Of a stretch of 64,000 nucleotides of DNA, positions 25,501 through 36,168 are shown piece by piece. The notes under the pieces were generated by a model. It searched no databases and was not told where the DNA came from. It worked only from the letters and a program-made list of their open reading frames with translations. A program made the translations under genes and the position numbers. Origin of the DNA: Asterias amurensis (lineage: Eukaryota > Echinodermata > Asteroidea > Forcipulatida > Asteriidae); assembly GCF_032118995.1 (NCBI RefSeq), contig NC_092651.1:10875285-10939284 (forward strand), written 5' to 3'. Positions within the stretch are counted from its first letter, which is position 1. Every line of letters starts with the position of its first letter.

Positions 25501-28500
25501 GCGCTGGCTATTAGCTCCAGCATCTTCATCGGGTCCAGCTTTATCATCAAGAAGAAAGCACTGATTAAGATATCTTCCTACTCCACCAGAGCAGGTAAAT
25601 ACATGTATTAATATCAGGCATTATATTCTTCTCACTTAGGTTTTTTCGATTTAGTATCCCTTTTTGAAAATCTCAAAAAATTGATATAATAAAGCCTGGA
25701 AGTATACATGTAGGTCAACCCTTGGACTCGCCAACATTTTTCAACTTTTTTTCCAAGGAACAAATATCAAGCCTGTTATATGAATTGAAGGAGCTATTTT
25801 TCTTTCAACACATTCAGTTCTTGAATTTTACACTGAACTGCAGGCCCGAGGCCAGTGGTTTTAGTGTCCAGCCAGTAAATTTATGACTGGACAAGTCCCA
25901 TGGACTTGTGTGTGTCAATGGAAGACTTTTGAGACGCTGGCAGCGGCAAACATCACGTTCCTTTTTTTGCCGCTCTGAGCGTGCGGGCGCATATTGCATA
26001 GGTCTGAGAACTACTGCCTAGAATTGTGAAAAAGGATCGTTCTCTTTCCACATGACCGATATGATGTACAATTCTTTCTCATAAATTAAGATATGATTGA
26101 TGTACATGCATGTGTGATCTACATTACTCTTTTTTTGCGTAAAGACCTGCTCATGTTTATTTTATTGTGGTTGCCTAGGTGATGGTGGTTACGGATACCT
26201 TAAAGAATGGCTATGGTGGGCAGGATTCTTATTATGTAAGTATCAATAATAATAGTAAATAATAATTATTATAATAATGGCTTCTTGAATAGCGCTCAAA
26301 TCCGTCACTCAGTGACGCTCATGGTGCTCCAACATTATTACCCCTGTCACTGGAGGATTTATTTCATTCCGTCAACCATCTCAGCTCCCTGGAGAGCTAA
26401 ATCCATAACAAGAACCACTTCTGCCCTCACAGCTACCCATTTACTCCTGGGTGAAGTGAAGCAATTCTGGTTAAGTGTCTTTTCATGGCCAGGATTCGAA
26501 ACTGACATCCTGATGACTTAGCCACCAGAACTTGAGTTCAATGCACCGAAACGCTCATGACAAGCCACGTACACTGTCTCGTAGGATTGACGAATTTATG
26601 GTAAAGAACGTATTTTTAGAACCTTTCCTAATGGCTGAATTATTATATCAGACAAGCACATAAAGAGTAAATAATACATCAATCAATGAATGTACCATCA
26701 CTAGCATCAAGCATGACATTTTGGTTTGTGAGTAAAAATATAAACACTGATTGTAGATTGTGGGATCAGTTAATAATAAAACTTTGAAGAAGAAAAAATG
26801 TCTCACTTTAGAAATATGATTAAATTTTATTTCAGTGGGATTTGGCGAGTTATTTAATTTTGTGGCCTACGCTTTCGCCCCAGCAACACTTGTGACTCCA
26901 CTCGGTGCTCTCAGCGTATTAGTGGCGTAAGTATTAAAATTAATATTTAATCCTGTTATGAATGCATACCAGCAAAATGAAATGGCTAGTTAGTTTCATA
27001 TGCTTGAATAAGGGAATCAATGTGTGGTGAAGAGGTTTTCAACTAGTGGTTTAATCCCAATGAGGCCTGGTTCTTTTTGGTCAAAAGTAAAATAAATGCA
27101 ACAATTATAATTGTTAAATGATTTCTTTCAACACAACATCCTTCCAGCTATGAAATGGTAAAGCCCTCCGCCGCCCTCGGGTAAACAACTCCTTGTAAGG
27201 GAATGCTGTGCGGGTCGCGCGTATCGCGTGATGTGGCACAACTTTTTCAGCCGTTGCTCTCGACCAATAGGAATTAAGAAACAGTCTTATAAGAACAGGT
27301 GCAAGGTCGCGTGTCACGCCTATGAATTAACGCATTTTACCGGTCATAAACAAAGGTTTAAACACACCCATGTGACGCGCTCTCCACCAATAGGAATAGC
27401 GAAACTGTCTGAGGTATTTATGAATGGGATTTTAAAGGTATTTTGTTACTGGCATTGATGGAAAAAACCTGTTAATGACAACGTTTGTTTAACAGAGACC
27501 AGGGCCCAATTTCAAGGCTCTGGTTACCACCAAAATATGGGGTTGCAATCAAAATTCAAAAGAACAGGTGTGGTCTCTCCTGAAAACGAGCAGAGTATAC
27601 ACTTCAAAAAGTCATGACCACAACAGTTCTTCTCAGACCCAACACTCTTCCCAGCACCAATTTGAATAGTGGGGCTCTATATCCATTTTTAGTCCAAAAG
27701 GGCGAGGGGTTCAACAAATATTATTCACTTTTAGATATGGGGGCCATCATTCCCATTACTGAAGTTCAATCTGGGCGGAATTTGTTGGTCATGGGCAGGC
27801 CCACCCGGCACTGCCCACCATGGTTACAACAGGATTGACTAATGTAGATACAAGACAGCCAACAAGTTAATTGCTTTGTCAAAAACTGCAATCTGCTGCT
27901 ATGATTGATCTTTTGTCTTACACTCACTACCCCCTTTCTTTTACAGAGCTGTACTGTCTTCATATCTCCTCCATGAAGCACTGAACATATTAGGCAAGGT
28001 AGGGTGCCTACTTTGCATCCTTGGCTCCACCGTCATGGTCATACACGCCCCTCAAGAAGACCCAGCAAACTCTCTTGTGGAACTCGGAAAGAGACTAAAA
28101 GATCCAGGTATGGTAATAATAATAATATTAATAGTATAATAGTGGCTTCTTATACAGCGCTCATATCCCTTACTCAGTGACACTTAAGTTGCTGCATTAA
28201 TCAGTACGATTTCACCAAACTCTTTCTAACTTAGGATTAATCTTAGGACTTCTAACAAGTTAAGTAGACGTTAGGACACATTGAACCCATCCTAAGTTAG
28301 AACGAGCTACTCGTCCTAACTCGGCTGCTGCTCCTTTTAAATAGCACAATGTAATCGGCTGTTTGTAATCTAACAAGTTAAGTTCCGTAACCATAGACGT
28401 TAGGACACATTGAACCCATCCTAAGTTAGAACGAGCTACTCATCCTAACTCGGCTGCTGCTCCTTTTACATAGCACAATGTAATCGGTTGTATGTAATGT

Positions 28501-29594
28501 CTTACAAGGTGCTGCGGAGCAATATGCAGCCAATCAAATCAGGAACACCCGGGGCGAACCCCTTCTCTTTACGATGAGTGCGCTGGGTTCTTTTACATGG
28601 TCATGTGTTACAAAACACGGGACCAATGGCTTTATGAACCATCAAAAGGCAAGGCATCAGTTGGTATGAGCCTGTCAGGACTCGCATGTGCCTGTCAGGA
28701 CTCTCATTAAACCCCTTTCATTGGCTGCCATCTTTGGCTGAGAGTTCTGCGAAGTGCATACACCCGTGCACGTTTCTATTGTTTTTCATAAAAGATGGCG
28801 ATCATTGGCGCCATGTGCAGTACAGCTATTGATCCAATATGTTTCATGGAAATGTCAAGGAGAAAAACGTCTTTAAGTATGCAATGTCATTTGCATATTT
28901 CCTGTAAACGAATTAATACGTTTATAGTTTCAGTTAATATTCCTACTAATATCTGTTCTTCTTTTACACAGCCTTCATCACCTACATCTGTCTGGTGTTC
29001 GTGGTAGCCGGGGTGATGATCTTTTACTATGCTCCAAAGTACGGTCAACAAAACATCCTAATCTACATCACCATCTGTTCCCTCATTGGCTCACTCTCCG
29101 TCATGGCAGCCAAAGGACTTGGAATTTCCCTCAAGGATTTCTTCGGTGCTAAAATTTCCCTGTCCAACCCCCTGATGTGGTTGTTCGTAGTCTGTTTAGT
29201 GGTGTTTATCTCCATCCAAATGAACTACCTGAACCGTGCACTGGACGTCTTTAACACCTCGGTGGTGACGCCTATTTATTATGTCTTTTTCACCACGAGC
29301 GTCATTGTGGCCTCAGCGATATTATTTCAGGAGTGGATGTTGATGGATCCGTCCTCCGTATTGGGCACCATATCCGGTTTTGTCACCATAATATGTGGTA
29401 TATTCCTCTTACACGCGTTCAAGGATGTCAACATGAGTTTGAGTGATCTGCCCACAGCGACGTCTCGCCGAGGGGCAAACGGACTGATCAGAAGTTCAGA
29501 GTCGTCGCCGATTAATAACCCAGATGAGAGTAGATTGATCAATACAGAGACTGATACACTGTTGAGTGAGACAGAAGAAGGACTGTTAAACTGA
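16589..29594 (+). CDS. NIPA2: NIPA2-like magnesium transporter, 6 coding exons
   Basis: Exons are 16589-16601, 25301-25594, 26179-26235, 26836-26926, 27947-28107 and 28972-29594. The join is 1239 nt, 412 aa. The NIPA family (drug/metabolite transporter fold, nine membrane segments) moves Mg2+ across plasma and endosomal membranes. Family signatures seen are [83 protein letters not shown] and [17 protein letters not shown]. The core looks closest to NIPA2. The N-terminus adds about 80 residues before the first membrane helix with four N-glycosylation sequons (NQT, NSS, NKT, NDT), more like the NIPAL members. The cytosolic tail is Ser/Glu-rich and ends EEGLLN. The 13-base first coding exon (MLDP plus one base) fits phase and donor, but it is 8.7 kb upstream and is the least certain part. 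Which NIPA paralogue this is needs a phylogeny. Confidence 0.9.
16783..17315. repeat. Composite: foldback-element arm interrupted by dispersed repeat copy 2
   Basis: 16783-16855 resembles the outer end of the 62553 foldback element. 16873-17205 matches the repeat at 1190-1545. 17255-17310 (gacagcta..accagatttgccccattttt) resembles the next part of the foldback arm. Confidence 0.65.
17340..17425. repeat. Short dispersed repeat, copy 1
   Basis: aaaggtttaaacaccacgtg and gacgcgctctccaccaatag match 27350-27425 (aaaggtttaaacacacccat, gacgcgctctccaccaatag). Confidence 0.7.
17954..18007. repeat. Near-perfect 54-bp palindrome
   Basis: cactctaaacattgggta plus ggtacaca is followed, after one base, by its inverse with a single-base bulge. 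About 26 paired bases, in NIPA intron 1. Confidence 0.85.
18640..18872 (-). mobile_element. tRNA-derived SINE, family A copy 2
   Basis: The minus strand begins gccagtgtgatccaatggtt (A-box-like) and contains ggtttgaatccc (B box). The tail (tctagatttg..gaagatgtgg) matches the copy at 15395-15645. Lies in NIPA intron 1 next to the hAT MITE. Confidence 0.75.
18886..19256. mobile_element. 371-bp hAT-type MITE rich in GATATCG palindromes
   Basis: Ends are TAAGCTTGGGCGATATC and its near-perfect inverse (one mismatch in 17). It is flanked by perfect 8-bp direct repeats GTGTGGGG at 18878-18885 and 19257-19264. An 8-bp duplication and these ends fit the hAT superfamily. The interior is AT-rich with many cgatat/atatcg motifs and no coding capacity. 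It lies in NIPA intron 1, right after a SINE. Confidence 0.9.
21239..21318. repeat. 80-bp imperfect hairpin bounded by TTAACAC/GTGTTAA
   Basis: ttgcccatttcaatctggta pairs with taccacatttaaatgggcaa, and ttaacac/gtgttaa close the outer stem. Loop about 10 bases. Possibly a tiny MITE. Confidence 0.75.
22021..22048. repeat. (ATTC)n microsatellite
   Basis: About six attc units in NIPA intron 1; a similar tract lies at about 48438-48460. Confidence 0.9.
23455..23620. repeat. Three tandem units around gggcaccaaggcatt
   Basis: gggcaagggcaccaaggcat, aaggcaagggcactaaggcg and agggcaaaagcaccaaggca recur about every 55-60 bases with gggcacctctat between. Related single or inverted pieces lie at 4816-4945 and 25070-25220. 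Confidence 0.7.
26265..26520. mobile_element. Related retroposon-like repeat in NIPA intron 3
   Basis: An ataataa tract followed by agcgctcaaatccgtcactc and agtgacgctcatgg, then ctccctggagagctaaatcc and cctgatgacttagccaccag. Confidence 0.65.
27160..27425. repeat. Short dispersed repeat, copy 2, in NIPA intron 4
   Basis: Same motif as 17340-17425, preceded by a related half with tctcgaccaataggaattaa at about 27258, as though two diverged units lie in tandem. Confidence 0.6.
28140..28660. mobile_element. Retroposon-like repeat with (TAA)n end and internal duplication, NIPA intron 5
   Basis: Starts with an AT/TAA tract, then cagcgctcatatcccttact, and later tatgcagccaatcaaatcag and cgggaccaatggctttatg. 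A segment around gacgttaggacacattgaac is present twice (about 28264-28365 and 28403-28500). Related copies: 26270-26520, 48830-49130 and, inverted, 4369-4560. Confidence 0.7.
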
Positions 29595-30392
29595 GACCGT
29601 AAAGAAGCAGAGAAAAGAGAGAATCTAGGCAGAAATTGAAAGTATAATTACTGTACATAATAACTTTGGTGCTTTTTGTGTCAAATGAATCGCCATTAAT
29701 CCAAGTGGACACATTATACTTTTAAACAGCAGACAGCATTAATACGAATATTCTCTTGGATGCATCAACTCAAATTGTTTGGGGAAGTGAGAACATAAAA
29801 GACCCTTCCCACGAAATATGTAAATTGCACGTCACCCGTGTGCACTAACAGTTTGGTCAGCAAAATTAATCACATCACGCCTTTTTGTATGGGGATGATG
29901 GTGTCGTGACGCAGACAAGTTTGTGCATCTACTTAGTGCACATGTCTACAATGTTTGCCAACCAACAGTGTCTGTACGCATGCGTGAATGTAATTGGTAT
30001 TTCATGTGACAGGTCAAGTTACTATACAGTCACTTGCCGAGGTGATTTTGTACGATGGATGACCCTCATATGTAATGAATTTGTCTCGTTCTACAGAGAG
30101 GCTTAACACGTGTTTGGACTTGACTTTCTCACCTTTTGTTTTCTCACCTTGTGTGGAATTCTCGTCGAGATGAGTTCCTTTAGAGCATTTATAACGCATG
30201 GCCAGGTTTGTACAGAAATTGCACCGTCCATGTTTGTACTGCCATCATAATTTTATTCACTGCAAGACTGTTAAGCAATGTTGAAAAACTGTTCAACATT
30301 CCTGATGTAAAGAATCGCTGTTATTTGAGCGGTTGTTAATGGTTATTTAGTTGAATACTGGTACCAGGGAAAGGGGGAGGGATGAAGAATTG

Positions 30393-30568
30393 TAAAGCCC
30401 ATTTCACACTTCCTGCGAATGCAAATAAAATACAAATTTTGACGTTACAAATTTGCAGCAAATAATTCGCAATGCAAAACAGTCACTGCAAACAGCCGCC
30501 ACCATAATATATGTGACGTCAACATTCGCTTCGCATTTTAATTGGCAGGAAGTATGAACCCGGCTTTA
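30393..30568. mobile_element. About 176-bp MITE in the NIPA 3' region
   Basis: Terminal inverted repeats: left aaagcccatttcacacttcc, right (inverted) aaagccgggttcatacttcc, then tgc[g/c]aat. Flanked by TA. Confidence 0.78.
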
Positions 30569-33500
30569 TTTGGCATTACCTATCACACATCAATTGGGAC
30601 TTCAGTTTTGCCCATTGGAGTTTTTGAGTTCGTCTGCAAATTGTTTGTTGAATCCATCCAGTGGGTACACGCAGGTACACATTTCACTAAACACTATTAA
30701 GGTATGTCCATTTTGAGGAGTTTGGATGGTAGCAGTATTACCCTTCATCACTCTATGAATTGAAAAAGAAAAAACGGCTTCCCTCCAAAGTGGAGATGAT
30801 GCAGAACTCTTTTGACTCTGAGCCCTGCTTGACTTTGGCCAGGTGTGGGTAAGCATTACATTCAAACTGTGGACATACATGTACATTGTAAAAACAAAAG
30901 AGGGCCACATAAGGCAGGGTTTTGAAGCACTGTGGACCTACACACATCCACAATGGGTTTTCACCAGTTTTGAAGAGTAGGGTTTTCCTCAAGTGTGCAG
31001 AACAAAGGAATGCCCTCAGTGGGTATGTAACACAGAGCTGTGTGTTCCAGCAGAGTGCAAAGGTGGTATAAACAATTTTCTGGGCATTCCTGGGAAATTG
31101 TGGGTAAAATTATTGGTGGGGTTAATGTTAGCGCTAAGCTTTTTTATTGGAGTAACAGCAGGCATGTTTGCGCTTGTACATTTATACAAACTGAGCATTT
31201 GTAATAGCTGTGTGTACTTGATTTGGATATCTAACAACTTGTGCTACTTGCATCTGAGACAGGGACATGCCACATAGTAATATATTACCCTCTGAAACAT
31301 TTCGTTTAATATTTGAGATGTGTACCTTAAAGATGCATGGCCTGATTTTTGCTGAAAGAATTTTTGTAGAGAACATTGTTGACAGATGATACTGTTTCAA
31401 ACTGAAAAACATACAAAAACCTTTGCATTTGCCACGGACAATGCACAAAATCCATGTAATATTTTTATGGCTGATGGATGTTAGATTTTGTAGGGATCCC
31501 AACAACAATTCATTCTTAATAAACTACCTCTAATCATTGGCAGATATTTGTGTGCAATACCTCAATGGAAACTTTACACCTTTCTTGCTTCTTAAAAATA
31601 GCAATTAAAAAAAAAGAAATCTAAATTTTCAGGTCAATTCGGCCCAGATAAAAAACAAACCTTGCATCTTTAATGGACCTAAGCTCATGTAACTATTAAT
31701 TTTAAGAACACTGACTTTTCTGAGTGAAACTAAAGTCATGAATTTCATAAAGCCTGTAAGCACAACAAAAACCTGCTGAAGCTTATAAAAAGTCTTGCTT
31801 AGCAGCAAGAGGTTATCAGCCAATTTTCCATAAAGCCGACTCAATATTTGCTTGGCAAGCAATTTAATTGCTAAATAGCTTTCTGAAATTGACCTGTCAT
31901 GGCGCTAGATCTGAGCAAATATTTGCATTATCAACGTTTAAAATATATGTAAGCTTCAGTTACACCAAGGTGAATTACATGGCATTGTGGTTGGTAACCC
32001 CTTTTTGGCAAAAAGCTATATGATATGTGTTTATTCATTACTTGTGTTTAAACAAACAAATTTTACATCCCTGTAGAGTTGTTCTTACTGGTGTCCCTGT
32101 ACTTAATATCCTTCCATACTTCATGGCACCCATTGTGGGGCACCCCAGGCTCATGAAGACCTTTTCCTTTTCCCTTTTTGTGTGTTTCCCCGGTCTTCAC
32201 TTGAATATTTAAAATATACTCGGTTTTTGATGAGCTTAGACCCAGTTGTCTTAAACCCTTATTGAGTACAAACCATGTAACATGTGATGTCAAATGTTTA
32301 CAAAAGAGCCAATGAGCCTGAACTTCCTGCAGGCAAGCAGCTCAATTGAAGAACACAAACAATCTTATACTTTATGGAGATCGTGCTGTCTGAGTTTTCT
32401 CAACTTTTGATATGAAGAAAGGGGGCCCATCTCAAAACATGTTCAGCTGGCGTCATTAACTATGTGGAAATTATGAAACAAATGTTAATAGTTTCCCATA
32501 GAAAAAAAATAACACCACCAGTGTCAAATGTTACATGGTCTATGTATTGTAACACATTCAAAAAGGTGTGAAAGACCATTCTTTCAAGTAATTAAATGTA
32601 TGTAAATAATAACTGTCAATCCCAGAGAACAATTATATGTGTAATTAGAATTTGTATTTTTGTGTATGATGTATGTATAGTTATTAATAGTTATTCATTG
32701 TGGATGTTTATTGATTTGTATATTTTAACATTACCGACGGCACTCATGTTCTGGGTCCAATTTCTCATAGCTGCTTACGCACAAAAAGGAGCTAAGCGCA
32801 CAACAGAATTATGCTTACCCGAATAAGGTTAACAGCCAAAATACATTTCACATTTAGCATACTGTGACTTTTATCTTTCTTGTAAGCAGAATATTGTTGA
32901 GCAATGTTTCTGTATAAGCAGCTCTATATAAATAAAATTCATGAAATTTGCCCCTGGAATTTCTAAAAAGAAAACAAGCAGAAACAAAAACAAAATCATT
33001 TGTTTTTCCATCTTCAATACAAGAAAACTGTACATTGTACACTGCTCATGGCAGCGAACAAAAAGAGGAGAAAAAGATTAACATTTAATAGTCAAATGTT
33101 ATTGAATAAAATGTAGCTTGCCTCATGAAAATTCCCTTAATGAAACTACTGGAGCTAATTATCTTTAAGTCAAAGAAAGTGGCCACTAGTTGAATGGGGA
33201 AAGTAGGGGGGAAAACTGCACTTAATTTGTATTGTCAAACTGCCACTCAAAGACAGTTACAGCCTCCCTTTCAAATTGTTCGATATTATGAAAACACCCA
33301 CCCCGGGAGGTACAAGTCATATAATTTATTCCAACATGTTAAATTAATGTCAATGCATAGAGTAAAGAACTTTCTATTATAAGCAGGTATGATATTCTTC
33401 AAACTTATTTATGTACCTTAACTGTCAAGAGGGTTGCATTGAACAGTATTGCTACTTTTTTCAACGGGTCAATATCATGCCATAAAAATGTTTTATATGC

Positions 33501-34019
33501 TACATGGTTGTGTAATTTCAGTTAACTCGTGTTATTTTAATAGATGTTAAATTTGCACCTGGGATAAAGAATACTATTTTAAGTTTCACCCGCACACTGA
33601 TTTGTGTAACTTTCCTGAGTTCTGTAAAGCAAAATCACAGGCATATTGCTTGGGTTGTGTTAGGGTATTTAAACCAAAAGAAATGATTTCTGTTATGCTC
33701 ACTTCCTTAATAACATATAAATGTTTTTTAGTTAATGGTTTCAAAAAGTATAGGTCCGTAGTTTGGTATAAAAGTTGTATACTACTGCGCATTAACATAA
33801 ATGAACTTGTAAACTGATCTTTGAATAAAAGTACTATTATTTTAGATAGCCTTTGTTTTGTATCAGAGACTCACTTCAAAACAATTTGCGATTCATCATT
33901 CTAAAGATTATTTCTCGAAAGTTTGAGGTATGCCTTGAAAAAAAATAATAATCAGGAACCGACCTAGTACTATACTGAGTTGAACAGTGGCCATTGTCTC
34001 CCTATGATACTTAATAGAC

Positions 34020-34240
34020 TGATCAAAGCAGTGCCTACTTGAATGTTCTACAAGTTCAGCAGAAAATATTGCTTAACAAATTTCTGCTAAGCAAAAATAA
34101 GCAGGATACCAGTCACAGAGGATGCATACATGGATGAGTTGGTATTTGGGCTGATAACCTTGTTCGGGCAAGCCAAAATGTTTGTTTTTTTGCTTAGCTA
34201 TTTTGTTTGTGTTTAAGCAGCTCTATAATGTTATGAGCTG
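34020..34240. repeat. gctgctta-family repeat copy downstream of NIPA
   Basis: Shares gcaggataccagtcacag, tgataaccttgttcgggcaa and taagcagctctataatg with copies at 32750 and 39186. Confidence 0.55.
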
Positions 34241-34551
34241 ATGGAATTTTGAACTCTCGACCCAGTTACTGCACTTGCATGCGCCATTTTGGGAATTGAC
34301 TCCCAAATTGGAGGCAATGGCAGACGCTGATTTTGCGGAAGAGTGAGAGTGTGCACATGCAGTACACTTGGGTCATAATTCCATGTGTACAGCCAACCAC
34401 ATGCTGCTTAAATCCACACGACCGTGCACTTTAATGTACTGTTCCATAAATTAATGTTGAATAAAAAAATTACCCTTTTTTGTATAAAAGTGAGTTTGTG
34501 TCCATTATTGCTGATATTCATTTGTCTATTAAAATTGGGTTGAAATAGAAA

Positions 34552-34622
34552 GTTTGACTTGAACGGGATTTGAACCTGCGACTTCGGTTTGACGTCCCAA
34601 CTGAACTATCAAGCCATACACC
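34552..34622 (-). mobile_element. tRNA-like SINE head
   Basis: The minus strand has cttgatagttcagttggga (A-box-like) and gcaggttcaaatcccgttc (B-box-like). The middle does not form a proper anticodon arm. Confidence 0.55.
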
Positions 34623-34840
34623 CCGTACTTGGGGACGTGCATTGGGCAGTCTTGGAAGTACACCGCTTATCTTATATACCGCCCTCTATTGACAGCTAAC
34701 AATTTGTATTGCAACTTATCTTGGACGGATCATAAAGAGTTCAAGTAGTCGTTGCCTCTTTCCTTTGAGTCTCAATCTAATGAACGAGCAGGAGTCGGGA
34801 GTCCGTGCACGGGAGAGCAGGCGTTCCGGCAAAGGGGCAT

Positions 34841-34865
34841 GGGGGGGGGGGGAGGGGGGGGGGGG
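34841..34865. repeat. Poly-G tract, 12 G + A + 12 G
   Basis: Long G run interrupted once, in the intergenic region downstream of NIPA; potential G-quadruplex. Confidence 0.95.
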
Positions 34866-35559
34866 CAGCAAGGCCCATGACATGGTATGCGCCGGGAGTC
34901 CTGCCTGGTGGTTACAGGGCTGGTACGGAAATGTGCCACTTTTCCACCCCTAAAACGTCGTTTCAAACCAGAACAAAATAATGACACTAAATTGCAACAT
35001 ATTTAATCATTTATTTAAAACAATGTCTATACTAGTTACAGGTAACAATATAATTTCTCTACACTATTAATTCCGTTAAAAAGTGTGAAAAACAAAGCCA
35101 CAACACGGAGATCAGAAAGCAAGCATTAGTGCGCCGTCACTGTCGAAAAACACGGAACATTATTTTTTGATACTTTTCGGACATCGCCCCTCCCTTTACC
35201 TGTTTGATCAAGCTAGGGGACCAAAAGGTATTTGGTCGAGAACATCAACATTAGCCCAAGGGTCGCCTAAGTTGTGACATTGACAAGAATGTCCTGACAA
35301 CAACAACGACACGGGCGTAGAGGTGGGGGTAATTATAACATCAATCAGCCGTTGATTAAATTTATTAATAACAAATCGTAATTAAGATTCGCGAAATAAT
35401 ACACTTAAAAAAAGGAAAGGTTTACAACAATTCTCACGCAATTAATCAATCAATGAAAAATATTTATTTCCCTAAGAATAACTATGTTCAAACGCATGGA
35501 AAGTATTTATTCCGTTTGTGAATGATAAACGTTTTGAACGAGGCCGGCTTTTCTGAAAG

Positions 35560-35704
35560 TAAAATGGCGGCCAATTTTGAGAGGGTTCAGTTCTTGTTTT
35601 TCGGCGGGAGTGTATGAATTTTGACGTGAAAACATGTGCTAAATACTTTGAAAGACTTGTTGGAAGAAGGCTCAACCTGTCCAAGTTTGAAGAGACTTTG
35701 CAAA
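35560..35704 (+). other. Possible unassigned first exon, convergent with SLC5
   Basis: aaaATGGCGGCC (ATG at 35564) opens a short frame whose stop overlaps a second ATG at 35614. From there 30 codons (MNFDVKTCAKYFERLVGRR and on) run to a strong donor (caaa/gtaagt at 35705). No downstream + strand exons could be linked and no family was recognised. Confidence 0.25.
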
Positions 35705-36025
35705 GTAAGTTGTTTAATTATATTAAAAAGTTGACCGCAATGGTGCCCATGCTTGTCAAGCAGACGTTGCTGCGTTGTACACTTGTTGCAACTTTGGAAG
35801 TTAAAACAATAATATGCGTGGTGCATGCGTGGTGAAACCAAAAGTTTTTCATGAATGCCGCAGAGAGCGAAAGTTAATACCCGTAGGCCTACGAGTGAGA
35901 ATACATTAATGTTTTTACTCTTGAAACATCCCAGCACCCGGGTACATTATGACTAATCATCCCTTCTTTGGAGTTTGATAAAAAAGAGGTAGTTGGGCTC
36001 GATTTCAAAGCACAATTTTCAGTGA

Positions 36026-36031
36026 TTTATT
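36026..36031 (-). terminator. SLC5 gene polyadenylation signal candidate
   Basis: AATAAA on the minus strand about 140 bases after the SLC5 stop codon; it would give a short 3'UTR. Confidence 0.45.
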
Positions 36032-36168
36032 TTTTGGCATCACACTTGCTAAGAAGAGCTTTTCGCACAGCTTAAGAATGAGTCTAGTGAGCTCTATGTG
36101 AAATAGTCCCCAGGTCTGCCGGCACTGGAACTGTATACTATTAATTATGGTTTTGCATTTGTTGGCGT

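Larger units (their letters stand above)
29595..36025. other. NIPA 3'UTR and intergenic region to SLC5
   Basis: AATAAA signals occur at about 30423, 31517 and 33825, so the NIPA 3'UTR could be 0.8-4.2 kb. The rest holds the 30393 MITE, gctgctta repeats, a SINE head at 34552, the poly-G tract and the candidate exon at 35560. No other gene seen. Confidence 0.5.

Noticed and set aside
30993-31277. 94-codon + strand ORF with a hydrophobic stretch
   Set aside because: Lies in the probable NIPA 3'UTR, has no recognisable family and no splice context; likely chance.
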